From NCBI GenBank assembly GCA_031771865.1, contig JASISA010000010.1, positions 1,736,001 to 1,800,000 on the forward strand: a stretch of DNA of 64,000 nucleotides. Reading direction: 5' to 3'. A program made the translations under genes and the position numbers. This DNA comes from Nothophaeocryptopus gaeumannii. Lineage: Eukaryota > Ascomycota > Dothideomycetes > Mycosphaerellales > Mycosphaerellaceae. Shown one piece after another: positions 20,868-32,105 of this stretch; the stretch's first letter is position 1, and every line of letters starts with the position of its first letter. The notes under the pieces are model-generated. The model saw only the letters and a program-made list of their open reading frames with translations, did no database searches and was not told the DNA's origin.

Positions 20868-23840
20868 ATGGACTCCTGGATGTATGCACCCTCAACGGGC
20901 ACAGCAAATAGTGACCGAAACTCATTGGATGGCCATGGCGCTGTTCCAAACTACTCGGCTATCCAAGCTGCATTACTGAGAGAGACTCCTCCAACGGCCG
21001 GCAGCAGTGAACAGTCAGCCAAACCTGGTGGTCCCCGAATTCGGAGGCGGAATAGACAGATCACTTCGTGCCTGGAATGTCGAAGACGAAAGCTCAAGTG
21101 CGACAAGCAGGTGTGTCAGAAACGAGCACTTTCTAGCAGGCCATGCTCGGGAATTCTCAAACAACAGCTCCTGATATCCATCTAGGCACCATGTACGAAC
21201 TGCACGCGCTTCCACAGAGATTGCCTCTACCTGGCGCCTGCTCTCGACGCTCAGTCACAGCAGAAGCTGGCCAACATCAAGGAGAAGATGGGCGCACTTG
21301 AGAAGAATCTTGAGCTCGAAGTCCATGCCCAGACCCAGAAGGGTCACCTTGGAGGAGGCAAAGTTCGTAAGCTGACTGCAGAAGAACTCGCAGCTCAGGA
21401 CGAAGAGGATGAAGACGAGAGCCACGAGGAGGAAGACAATCTAGAGCCGACTCCTCTGGCCACCCAAGACAATGTCTACGAGAATGAGAGTGACGACGAG
21501 CTAATGGATCTCGGTGTTCAGATGGTAAGAGACCTCTATGTTACTCATTACGTGAGGAGATCAACAGGACTTGCAATAATTCTGTGGCAGGGCAAAATGC
21601 GGATTTCAGAACGCATAGGAGGATGGATACGGCCCAAGCTTGCTGACGAAATCACCGACACTCTTGAAGATGTCAAGGCGGGCAAATCCCGATGGTCAAC
21701 CACACCATTGGCATCAGATCATAGAAATCTAAGGCCACAAGGTGGACCCCGACTGCAAGCTGCACCGAAGAGCTATATCGGCCCGGGACCGGACTACATT
21801 GCTCCCGCAGCCAGCTTCTTCTTTCCTGGAACCAACATGAGCACGAGTCTCATCGACTACCTACCGAGCAAAAATGCAGCGGACCAGCTCATTGCTCAGT
21901 ACTTCCACGCCGTGCACTACATGTGTCGAGCGGTGCATCGCCCGACCTTCGAAGCACAATACACCTTGTTCTGGGGCCAAATAGCCACTGGCAGTGAGCC
22001 CGCGCCGTCAACACAAGCCATCATGTTCGCGGCCATGTTCTCAGCAGCCGTCAGTATGACCAGTGATCAAGTCATGCAGACATTCGGAACCTCGAAGGAT
22101 TCTCTTGTCGACAGTCTGAGATCCGGGACGGAATACGCTCTTGCTAAAGCAAACTTCTTGAGAACGACGAAAGTTGACACGATGCAGGCTTTTGTGATGT
22201 ACCTAATTCCGCTTGTTCGCGCTGAGGTATCACGGGCTCACTCTGCCCTCGTGGGTACTGCGATTCGTTTGGCCGAATGCATGGGCCTCCACCGAGACGG
22301 CACTTTGTACAACATGACGCCGATCGAGGTACAAACACGCAGACTCATCTGGCATCAGCTCTGCTTCCTCGACATGCGAACCTGCGAAGCGACGGGACCA
22401 CGACCACAAATCCGCGCCGAGGACTACGACACAAAAATGCCTTGGAACGTAGACGATATTGACCTTGTAGGAGACGGAGCCGTAACAGAAGACCGAGACT
22501 GTTGGACAGACTGCACATTCCAACGCATCCGCTCCGAATGCCAGGAAATGCGTCGTAAAGTGTGGTACGACATCGTGGCCATCGACAAGAAAAAGAAATC
22601 CCTCACGACCGTCCTCGTCAAAGTCCAAAAATTCATCACATCCATGAACGACTGCTTCGCCCACCTGATCGACGACAATGTCCCCTTTCAGCATCTCGGA
22701 CGTCTCATGCTTTCAACAATGACAAAAGCCCTCCACCTCCAAACCCTCCACCGCTACCTCTTCAGCACAACCCAACGAATGCCCGACCGTCTCCGCCAAG
22801 TCCTCATCGAAGCCGGCCTCTCCCAAATGGAAACTTCCGTCGAATGGGAGACTACCGCCTCCATGCAACCTTGGGTCTGGTATCGTGGAGCCGTCAACCA
22901 ATACCATGCAGCCCTCTTACTTCTGGTGGAAGTATACGCGTATCCGATGCGCAAAGAAGCGAGCAGGATATGGAAGTGTCTGGATTATATTTTTGAGATT
23001 CCGGAACATTTGGCTCCTAAACACAAAGCGGAATTGGTGCTTACGGATTTGAGGGATCGCATGGAGATGTTTCATCAGATGAGGAAGGTGAAGGTTAGTA
23101 ATCAGATGCAGCAGAGGCTTGGGATGGCGGGGAGTGGGAACAGTCCTTTCCTGCTGAGGACGGGCAGTGGATCGGAGGCGAGAAGTGAGGTGGGTTTGGT
23201 GTCTGATGTTGTGGGACACATGAGACAGCAGGACAATGTGAATCCGTTACCGGCGCATTTTAGTCCGCCGCCGCCGCAGGAGGGGAGCTCGGATACGAGT
23301 GGGAGTAGACAGGGCTCTGTCGCTGGGCAGCAAGCGGGTGCTGTTGGGCAGGATACGAATATGATGCAGGATATCGATTGGGTAAGTTCTAACAACACCA
23401 CTACCACCACCTCGATCACCTCCTCCTCCTCCAACGCACAGCTTGCCGATATTGAAGATTGATTTAACTAAACTTGTATGCCCACGCAGGCCGAATGGGA
23501 ATCCGCCTTCCCCTCCTCAATCTACACCGGCGACCTCAACATCCGAGATTTCAACATGTCCGATTTCACCGGCGATTTCTCCTCCGCACCCATCGATCCT
23601 ACAACATTCAGCGTCACCGCCGCTGCTAACATCTCCAATATCAGTCATATGACGTTCCAGCAGCAACAACAGGATATGTCCGATGTGAATTTTTCGGCGG
23701 CGACATTGATACCGTATAGTTCGCAATTGCAGGCGAAACAGGCTGCGGCGGCGAGGGGGGATGTTACTACGAAATGGGGAGAAGATGGGCAGGAGTGGGT
23801 TGGACAGGGATTGTTGGGGAGGATGGGGCATGGAAATTGA
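20868..23840 (+). CDS. Zn2Cys6 transcription factor with fungal-TF middle domain
   Basis: Predicted nuclear regulator of 907 aa in four exons: 20868-21110, 21186-21524, 21591-23381 and 23490-23840. The binuclear zinc cluster is split by intron 1 (21111-21185). C68, C71 and C78 (TSCLECRRRKLKCDKQ) lie before it, C84, C87 and C94 after it, preceded by a basic RIRRRNR. A coiled-coil linker (KLANIKEKMGALEKNLELEV) and an acidic stretch follow. The fungal_trans domain (about 300-560) holds the signature ECMGLHRDG and RRLIWHQLCFLDMR. Intron 2 (21525-21590, 66 nt) is a multiple of three and stays open if retained. Intron 3 (23382-23489) has a textbook AACTAAA branch point. The last exon is Gln/Asp-rich. 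The target pathway is not assigned. Confidence 0.92.
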
Positions 23841-24197
23841 ATTAAGTGAAGTAGGTAGGATGTGTAAAGTTTCGGACTACATTCAATTCATAAGCTCGAG
23901 CGGTTATGTTCTTCGGGCGCGGCGTCCCATTGCAGACCGACGTGGAGATATGTATTCCTCTCATGCTTTGTACGCTGCAAGAAAGAATGTTCCTCTTCTC
24001 ATGTGTTCTTCGTTACACAGCCGGAATGTTCTTGTCCCGTCTTGGACTTGTGTGCGGACCCTTGGAGGGGTGTATGTCTTGCGATTCCTATGCTCGCGTG
24101 GCTGGGAGGTACTCTGTTGTTCGTCCGACTTCACCCTTGGAGGAAATGCATCGGCGGCCTGCTGACATCGACGCCAGTGACGAAGTGGCGTCTCTTT
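23841..24197. other. 3'-3' spacer
   Basis: About 357 bp between two converging genes. No gene seen. Confidence 0.4.
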
Positions 24198-25290
24198 TCA
24201 TCTAGGCAGATTATTCAACTGTGTCAAAGCACTCGTCAGATTCCGCCGGGCACTCAGTTCATCATCGTCCTCAGAAGGTCGATAACAATGCCGTACGATC
24301 CCCAGTAGTGAATGATATAGGATGTATCTGTCAAGAAGATAATGTTAGCTACACGTCGAACAGCTTCGCCGGCTGATATCGGTGGTCTTACAGGTACTGT
24401 CGTATTCTCTCATCCGTCGTCGAATTCGGCAATTTTCCAAACCCTTCCGCAAAACTGACGTTCGGATTATAGAAACAATCTGATATGAATGGGTCGCCCC
24501 AAATGGCTGTTGAGAAGTCCAGAAGTCCTGATATTGACATTGACTTGGTGTCTACAAGAATGTTTCGATCATTGACAATTTCGAGTAGCACCAGCTTCGG
24601 TTGTGTTATCTGGTCCAAAGATGATCGATACTTCCGGACCTGGTCGCGAATGAAGTCGTAAGGGAGACTGACCAAGGCGTCTTCCGCATCGCGTAATATA
24701 CTTTCGAGCATACTCGCAAAATATCTCGACCATGATGAAGATCCAGAAGATGATGATGATGAGCCTCTGACCGGTCCGAAAGATGATCCAGTCACATGTG
24801 ACAGTCTCCGAACATACGTGCCCAAACTCCGATCGATACTAGCCAGGGCCTGTTTAGAAAGTCGAGGTTCGATATCCGACAGTGACGCTCCCTTGAGAGG
24901 TCCACTGATGAGGTAAGGGCTTCCGATAGCGGTTACATTAGATGAGCATTCGATCAATCTCGGAACTAGGACATCCGACCTCCCTTGCAACGCTTGAATA
25001 TTTAGGGCTTCTGTTGACAATCGACCTTCTTCATGTCGTAACAGTCGAACGCTTGAAGATGGTCGACATCGAAGGAGGTAAAAGAAGTCGGATCGAGGCT
25101 GTAGTCTGAATGTTCGAAAGAGAAATCCTTGAAATCTTTCGACAGTGACGGATTTCGTTTGCAGAGCGCTGGCTGCAACTCGTTGGACGGATGATCGATC
25201 TGGGGATAGTGGTTCATTGGAAGACATCTTGGGAAGTGGTCGGAATATGCTTTCGGTGGGAGATATTGGTTCGAGGACAATGGCAGTCAT
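24198..25290 (-). CDS. APH-fold protein lacking the catalytic Asp (pseudokinase-like)
   Basis: About 342 aa in two exons, 25290-24392 and 24327-24198. The intron 24328-24391 has a TGTAAG-type donor, branch GCTAAC and acceptor CAG. Joining restores the typical C-terminus (ILYHSLLGIVRHCYRPSEDD and a final helix). The start is MTAIVLEP. Overall architecture is a fungal aminoglycoside phosphotransferase-like fold, with the N-lobe Glu block RLSTEALNIQAL, SPYLISGPLKG, and SGLLDFSTAIWGDP in place of the metal-binding IDFE/W block. The catalytic loop, normally HGDxxxxNILVD, reads VLLEIVNDRNILVD. His and Asp are replaced by Leu and Ile while the Asn is kept. A polyserine run (SSSSSSGSSSW) lies mid-protein. 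Phosphotransfer is doubtful, but the frame is intact, so a binding or regulatory role is possible. Confidence 0.75.
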
Positions 25291-26742
25291 TTTGTATGTC
25301 GAGTTGATTGATCTTGACCGATCAATTGCGAGGTGGCCTTGAAACAAATTTGATCGAAAGTGTCGTGGTGGAGACTCTGCCGGACATCTCCCAGTAGAAG
25401 GAAAAACGATGTGTTCGTATGTTGGGTGGTAGTGAGACGATTGCTGCAGACATACCGAAGAAGACCGGATCCGTCAATGTCAAAGGCGAGGCATTTTAGC
25501 CACCAACTCAAGACCGACATCTTTCATTATGCGCCGCACCGCTTACAGTGCAATCCGTTTGGCCACCGGCAACAAGTTAACGATGTCAGTGGACAGGTGG
25601 CGCGTCAATTCGCAGGTGGAGCGCGGCTCATAGCGAGTTTGAATAGCGAGAGCAATCTCGCATCCTCAAGAAGATGCGAGTACATGCATGCCGAGGCCTC
25701 CAAACAGGGTGGCGGCATTTCTCAAATTCTCGACCTCTGTGCGTGCTGCGGTCGTTTGGAACACGCAACGGCGTCCGTGGCGATGAAATAAACTCAGAAA
25801 CAGGCGAGCAAAATCGTCAGCGCTCGTCTATCTGCGCCGTAGAAGGAGCTAGTGCCGATCCGGGCCGTCCAATTAGAGGGTTTCATTTGGATGGTTTCGG
25901 GTCCGTCCTTCGAGAAATCGCACACCTCAGGTCTCGTTTCAGGACCCAGAATGAGATAAATCGCAGAAACATACGCAACCACGAAGCGCCATAAGTATGA
26001 TACTGACGTGAGGTTCGGTTCAGCCTCGTGGATATGTGAGATCTCATGCTGTGCGATGCAAATTAGCAGGTTCGGGTGCAACCACGATCTTCCATGCCCT
26101 AGGTAGATGGCTGCTCGGGACATCGGAACTCCACGTTGGCGCACGAGTCTGGACGCACAAGATCAGCCTACACTGCAGGTTTCGATGATCGGAAGGCACC
26201 TGTACCAGAGCGTGGTTGTTCCAAGATTTCGAAGGATCGTTGCTGCACTCTCGTCTATAGGATTGATGAAATCGCTCCAAGGCGTGTACCATTGCAGCGT
26301 GTGATCTCGTTTCTCGCTCTCCTTTGAATGATCCTTGGGGCATCGGGGAAGCCGTAAGAGAGCGCATTCCTTTGACAGAAGGCTGTCGGGACGAAGAGCG
26401 CCTCGTTGCAGCAAGCGAGAGTCAGTTTGGCGTATCCAGTAACCCGGGCAGCGGGAGACGGGAGGCGTCGCATCCTCGCTCGCCTCATGGCACTATGTGG
26501 TGTCGCCTCTTTGACAGCATTGTCATACACATCAAGCCAAAGCCAGCCAAACTCAGGGCGGTGCAGACAACCTCTCCGTAGCAACAACATCTAGTCTCTC
26601 GGGATAGCCGTGCTGTGACCGAGTATTTCCTGTGTCGAAAGACGACTATAAAAGTTTGATCAGCACGCCATGAGGACTGAGGTCTCCCGCCGAGGCGGGA
26701 GAGTACGGCACCAACCTTTAGTGGAATATCGTGAACGTCACT
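25291..26742. other. spacer, no clear gene
   Basis: About 1.45 kb. Several open frames of around 110 codons on the minus strand (25794-26590) do not resemble a known family and have no consistent start or splice structure. They may be chance or an unrecognisable remnant. It includes the inverted repeat at 26683-26702. Confidence 0.4.
26683..26702. repeat. perfect inverted repeat (9-bp arms, 2-nt loop)
   Basis: TCTCCCGCC-GA-GGCGGGAGA, about 40 bp downstream of the TAN1 stop codon on the minus strand. A hairpin in the TAN1 3'UTR or a dyad-symmetric protein site are both possible. Confidence 0.6.
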
Positions 26743-28016
26743 TCATGCCTTGGGCTTCTCGTCCTTCGGTGTGGGCTCAAAGATTTCCGAAATGTTATAT
26801 CTCTTCAGCTGTTCGAAGCTATCGTCAACCACGCTGACGCCGCATACATTCTGCAAGAAAACATCATCAGCGACTGTTGGCGTTAGGCGTTTTGGCAGCT
26901 TTCAAATCTCAATAGCTTTATGCAAGCCACAGCCACATACCTGATATACTTCGACAATGACTAGAAGCTCATAGTTGGTCAAATCGACCTGATGACCTGG
27001 ACCCACTATCGTCGCAACCTGCTTGATAATGCTGTCTCGTGTCAAGATGTTGTGATTTCGTATTGTGGGACGAATCGCGAACTGCAGAGTGTCAGCTCAA
27101 AAGAAATTGTAATAGGCTTCGCCGAGGACCATGGCATACCTTTCGCTTCTGAAAAGGCTCCTGATGGAAGTGGGGCGCGAGAACATCTGTACCCACCTTC
27201 TCAAGTCCTTCCGTCGAAGCTCGGCCCATGAGGGCCATCGGGGACAGTCGTTTCGCGAATCTCGTGCGCTTGTGGCCACTGTCTTCCATTGCATCTAGGC
27301 AAATCTTCTTTACCAAGGCTACGGGCTCCACAGGGGAAATGGTCTTGAAGAAGATCACTGTCCTAAATCAGCATTTGCCTGTCTAATAAAAGAGCCGTCG
27401 GTGCCGAATTCACGCCCATTTCGCGGAGATACTTTCCAAGGCGTGCGCTATGGGTTTGCGGACGCTGATCGCACGAGCACCGGACGTCCCGCCAGCTACC
27501 ACAAGACTCATGTGCATGTGACGGCATGCAGTCAAGCGAAACACGTCGGGCACTCCGCTCAGCGACCACAAAACCACGTGCTCGCCCTCAACCTCACTTA
27601 CCGCACTGAACATCCACTCTCAACGGGCTGAACAGCCTCCCAGCAGCCGGCTTGCGGATGTCTTTGATCTCCGCTTGAATTTCCTTCTCGATGTCGTCCG
27701 CGCCTTCGTTGCCGTCCTGGTCCTCGCCCTCGCCATTCTTAGCGGCGTCGTCCTTGGGTACTCCCAGTGCCTCCGGGTAAAGTCGTTCCGCGTAGTCCGC
27801 AAAGAGATCCCTCATCTCGCCGATACATTTGCCTTCCTTCCCCTTATTGCAGGTGACCCAAATCCCGCTATCGCCAGGCTGGATGGATTTCGGTGGACCT
27901 CCTTGGTGGTTGCCATTTTCGCCTTGCTTCGGTACGCGCCATTGCTTCTTTACTTTTTGCTTCTTGTCCGCGCGGCCGTCGTGGTGTTCGGCCTTTCGCT
28001 TCGAAGATTCAGCCAT
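26743..28016 (-). CDS. TAN1: TAN1/THUMPD1-like tRNA acetylation adaptor
   Basis: THUMP-domain protein of 293 aa (yeast Tan1 is 289 aa). Tan1 partners the acetyltransferase Kre33 to make N4-acetylcytidine at position 12 of Leu and Ser tRNAs. Four exons: 28016-27602, 27357-27140, 27081-26941 and 26850-26743. Introns are 244, 58 and 90 nt, and the first is unusually long for the window. The basic N-terminus (KRKAEHHDGRADKKQKVKK) is a likely nuclear signal. IWVTCNKGKEGKCIGEM is the family's N-terminal strand block. The THUMP core spans the second and third exons (ISPVEPVALVKKI, FAIRPTIRNHN, VDLTNYELLVIVEVYQ, NVCGVSVVDD). The conserved order and length make the identification firm. Confidence 0.93.
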
Positions 28017-28735
28017 CGCGTTGAATGAGGAAGTCGTTCGTTTGGTGATTGTTGATGGATGTGGTGGCGTCTATCCAGCGTGAAGATTTCAGCTTGGAGA
28101 GAGCTGGTCCGGGCACCGGGCCGATTTGCGCCGGCGGGGCTCTTGGCAAGAGCAACGAGGGGGGCAGGTACGACCGGTGGACCTCAGATTAATGAACGTT
28201 TTGCCAGAATGAAGAGCAATCCTGATCGCACACTTGACTGAAAACTTCGGAGAACCATGTGTAGGTCAAACAGATCTTGACGGTCATATGCACCTGCAGG
28301 TACCAGACGCCAGTGCCTTCAATTGACCAATTGCAAAGAGAAGAGCATGCCACTTGGACTTTTCCTCCGGCGAAAGCGGCCAACCACACGCCTAGCTTGG
28401 GCGACCTTCAAGACTCACTTTCACTATCGATAGAAGATTCTTGACTTCACGCCCGATAAGGCATTGAGTATTCTGATCAGTTGTTTACTCAATCTCGGGG
28501 CGCTACATCCAAGGCAGCACGATTTGAAAGCTCAAGGCTCTCCTCCTATACTCGTTCTACCTCCGAAATTGCCCCCGGCGTGCGATATCTCTGTTGCCTA
28601 CCACTCCACAAACAGCGGATCTTCCAATCAATTCAACAGCTGCCTTCGAGCCAGCAAACTACGCCGACGTTGATAAAGGGCTCTGGGGTCTGGTCCGACT
28701 TCATTCTGGAGTCATTTACATCTCCATCCGCGATC
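28017..28735. other. divergent promoter region
   Basis: About 720 bp between the TAN1 start (minus) and the start at 28736 (plus). No gene. A CTATCGATAG palindrome lies near 28424-28433. Confidence 0.4.
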
Positions 28736-30187
28736 ATGGCTTCCTCACTTCCAACCTCTCTGCTCTACCCAGGGCCCTCGGCCGCTGGGCTGAAGAGCCT
28801 CTATGTGGGCAAACTACTCAAAGATATCCCGGCCCCGGCCGCCATCATCGACGCAGCTGTTGTTCGAAGGAACTGCCAACTAATGCTGGACACGGCTGAG
28901 AAGTTGGGTGTTGGGTTTAGAGCTCATGTCAAGACGCACAAGGTACGAAAGTCCGCAATCGTGAGGCACTGGATGCATTGGGCTGTATGGCACTGACATG
29001 TTTAGACCACTGAGATCACCGAACTTCAAATGGGCAAGGAGTCCAAATCCATTAAGCTGGTCGCTTCGACAGTCGCCGAGGTCGAGGGGCTTCTGCCATG
29101 GCTGCTGGAGTCTAAAGCACAAGACAAGCAAGTGAATGTCCTGTACGGACTGCCGGTGTCTCCGTCTGCAGTGCCGCGCCTCGCTCCTGTCGCCAAACTC
29201 CTTGGACCCAGCAGTCTAGGCCTTTTTGTCGACCACCCGGACCACATCAAGGCCCTCGATGCCGTGTCGGAGGAATCTTGGCCGGGCAAGATTCCTGTAT
29301 GGGTGCAAATTGATGTTGGGTACCACAGGGAGGGCGTGGCCTCGGGATCAAAGCAGCTGGCTGATATAGCATATGCGCTGGCAGGCTCGAAGAGAGTCGC
29401 ATTGGCTGGCTTGTACTCGCACATGGGTCATTCGTATGGCGTGTCTAGTCCAGGAGAAGCTCTGAAGTGGATGTCCGACGAACTTGTCGGCCTGGAAGAA
29501 GGCGCCATTTCGTTCTTGAAGAGTACCGGATTCCAAGCAGATGCGGCGAAGAAGGTCGTCTTGAGTCTGGGGGCCACGCCCACGGCGACTTCGATCCAGA
29601 ACTTGACGGAAAACACAGAGGGCGCGGAGAAGTACCGAGATACGATTGAAAAGATCAACCAGTCTTTTGCGGTAGAGTTTCACGCGGGTGTGTATCCTGT
29701 GAACGATATGCAGCAACTGGCTACCCGTGCGAGGCCGCAACAGTCTCCCGCTGGACAGAGCCTACTCTCCTTCGACAACATTGGTTTCCGGATCTTGACT
29801 GAAGTGGCCAGTCTATACTTCGATCGTGGTGAAAAGCCGGAAGCTCTGGTTGCCTCTGGAAACATTGTTTTTGGCAGAGAGCCTTGCAAAAGCTATCCAG
29901 GCTGGGGTGTTATCACTCCATGGCCAGCGAAATCGGGGCAGGTGTACGATCCGGAAGGCGATCGAACAGGCTGGATCGTTGGTCGAGTAGCTCAGGAGCA
30001 TGGGATCTTGAGCTGGGAAGGTCCACGACAGAAGTTCCGCACATTGGAGCTTGGAGAGAAGTTGATGGTGTGGCCAAACCACGCTTGCATAGCGGGTGTC
30101 AATTTTGGCTGGTATTTCGTTGTCGACTCTGACACTGACAATGCGGAGACAGTGCGGGACTGCTGGGTCAGGTGGCGTGGTTGGTAG
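28736..30187 (+). CDS. D-serine dehydratase / D-threonine aldolase-like PLP enzyme
   Basis: Fold-type III PLP enzyme of 462 aa, related to eukaryotic D-serine dehydratase (yeast Dsd1) and D-threonine aldolase. Two exons, 28736-28942 and 29006-30187. The intron 28943-29005 has donor GTACGA, branch ACTGAC and acceptor TAG, and it falls directly after the PLP-lysine block FRAHVKTHK. The Schiff-base Lys is probably K66, the first Lys of VKTHK. Other marks are the barrel block WVQIDVGYHREGV, LSLGATPTATS and HAGVYPVND. The C-terminal WPNHACIAG carries the His and Cys that bind zinc in Dsd1. It would turn D-serine into pyruvate and ammonia or cleave a D-3-hydroxy amino acid. The sequence alone does not decide which. 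Confidence 0.9.
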
Positions 30188-30236
30188 GGTGACGCTCAAT
30201 CCTGTGGACAGGATGCGATCATGTGCACAGCAGCTC

Positions 30237-31244
30237 TCAATCGATGCTGATCGGTTCCTGTGTCGGGTTGTTCCGTGAACTCACCCCGTGACGAGCAGCT
30301 TCCATGTTAAGTTCGGCTGTCAGTTGTGCGCCGAGACTCGCGTCGCTGCGCTTGTCTTCTTCTTCCACATCAATTCCATTTGCCTCTGCGATTTTGACGA
30401 GTAGCTGCCGTTGCGATTCCAACTTCTCTTCGAATTTCCTTTCAGCAGCCTCCCTGTCCCGCCTAGACTGATCATGAAACGTAGCGCTGCTTGACCTCCA
30501 CTTCTCCTCTCTGGCTTGCACTTTGTCGGCATTTGTCTTTCGACAATGCTCCAGCCAAGGTAGCAATTTTGTCACATTCCCGAGTTCAGACATTGTGGAT
30601 GCGCACGCGGAATTGATGCTCTGGCCAAGAACGTCCTGGACTGTGTCGAGCTTCTTGTCGACGGCTTCGTTCGTTTCCTTCGTGGCTTTAGATACAGCAT
30701 TGAGTGTGTCAAAGAGCCAACCTCCCTGTGCCGTCCACTCATCATGCCACGTCTTGACGTACGTCAGCACTTCGTTCACTCGTTGGTCGGTAGACTGTTC
30801 GGACATGCTGCCATTGTCTCGACTTCGCAAACCAGACTCATCATCGCCGTCGGCCCTTGTCCTCTTGAAAGGTGGCTCTTCGTTCTCACTTCCTCTGCGC
30901 GACGATGACACGGACGAAGGCCGTCGGTCGTGGTGATTTGAGGCTGCTGGTGAGGCTGCTACGCTGACCCCATCCCGTGCAGCTGGCGTCTTGGTCCGCG
31001 CAAAGAAATTTGAGTCGAATTTGGGATCTGTTACGCTGACTGAGTAGACGTGTGCGCTAGGTGTTGGTCCCAAGACATTGAATTTGATATCAGCCTGGAC
31101 TTGGACCGGATGGCCCTCGAGCCGCTGCAGTTCGAACAGGAGTCCGGTCAAAGCTTTCCGGATCTCGGTCCGTTGGTTGAGGGTCGCATTGAGGAGCTTG
31201 CTGTCGCCGATGAAGTTGTGTTGGACGTCAGGAACGGCGGCCAT
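30237..31244 (-). CDS. hypothetical coiled-coil protein
   Basis: 335 aa, single exon, good ATG. The N-terminal 90 residues look folded (RTEIRKALTGLLFELQRLEG, VYSVSVTDPKFD). A Ser/Arg-rich stretch (about 95-150) contains the basic patch PPFKRTRADGDDE, a possible nuclear signal. The rest is helical with a coiled coil near 235-300 (REEKWRSSS, EAAERKFEEKLESQRQLL). I do not recognise a family. It converges tail-to-tail with the D-serine dehydratase-like gene, 49 bp apart. Confidence 0.75.
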   Translation of the reverse strand: MAAVPDVQHNFIGDSKLLNATLNQRTEIRKALTGLLFELQRLEGHPVQVQADIKFNVLGPTPSAHVYSVSVTDPKFDSNFFARTKTPAARDGVSVAASPAASNHHDRRPSSVSSSRRGSENEEPPFKRTRADGDDESGLRSRDNGSMSEQSTDQRVNEVLTYVKTWHDEWTAQGGWLFDTLNAVSKATKETNEAVDKKLDTVQDVLGQSINSACASTMSELGNVTKLLPWLEHCRKTNADKVQAREEKWRSSSATFHDQSRRDREAAERKFEEKLESQRQLLVKIAEANGIDVEEEDKRSDASLGAQLTAELNMEAARHGVSSRNNPTQEPISID

Positions 31245-32105
31245 GATGACGCGCCTGATGCGCTGATCGGGAGCTCTGGTCGCGGTACGATGTAGTGAGC
31301 AGCGAGACTGTCGTTCGAGGTCACGAGACTGGTCGGAGGTGAAACGCGAGCTGTCTCACGATCTCCACAGTGATTTTCGGTGGCGGGCTGAATAGATTGG
31401 CTCGGCAGCTGAACGCCAGCAGCAGGAGAGAGCAAGCTCCCGCAGCTGCAAATAGAAGCAAAGCAACAAGCCAGGCAAGGCAAGGCGAGGAGGAATGCGA
31501 CCGCGTTGCCCCGAGGTGCGAGTCGCGAGTGGGTGTGTACGGTACGGTAGAGTAGTAGGACTAAAGCGTGGCCGGCAGTTCCGTCAGAGCCTCACCACGG
31601 CATCTCAGCAACCATCATCATCAGCAAGCATCGGCAAGCAGAGAACGTTCGTTTGTCTCATCGAAGCTCGGCGAGCTGGTGGACGAACCGTGGAAGGTCA
31701 GCCAATCAGCGTCATCTCACACACTCGGACGCACGCTGGTGCATGCATATTGCAGAAGCTGCCGGCTTGTTTCAGTTTCAGAGGTCGAGTACCCCATCCA
31801 ACAGGACGCACAGCGCTGCACATCACCGCAATGCCATGGCATAACTACCGTAGGTGTAATGTGTAATGCACCCGTCCTCTCCTTTACACACCGCTACCCT
31901 CTCTCTCTCCCTTACCGTCCTACTGCCCTCTACACCACCGCACACACTTCTGCTCCGCCTGTTCTCGGGTGAGCGCCCTGGCAATGCGCAGACGAGCTGA
32001 GCCTCTGCGCCCAATGGACCGCTGACCAGGCCCTCCAATACTGCTAATAGCCGTGCTGATAACCTGCTGCGGCCATACCTGCTCAGAGTCTTACTAATCG
32101 GCAGC
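31245..32105. other. divergent promoter region
   Basis: About 860 bp between divergent starts. A pyrimidine tract (CTCTCTCTCTCCC) near 31901-31914 is typical of fungal promoters and leaders. No credible gene. Confidence 0.4.

Noticed and set aside
25794..26590. overlapping minus-strand frames containing LWLDVYDNAV and QHEISHIHE
   Set aside because: Pieces cannot be joined by plausible introns and no family is recognisable.
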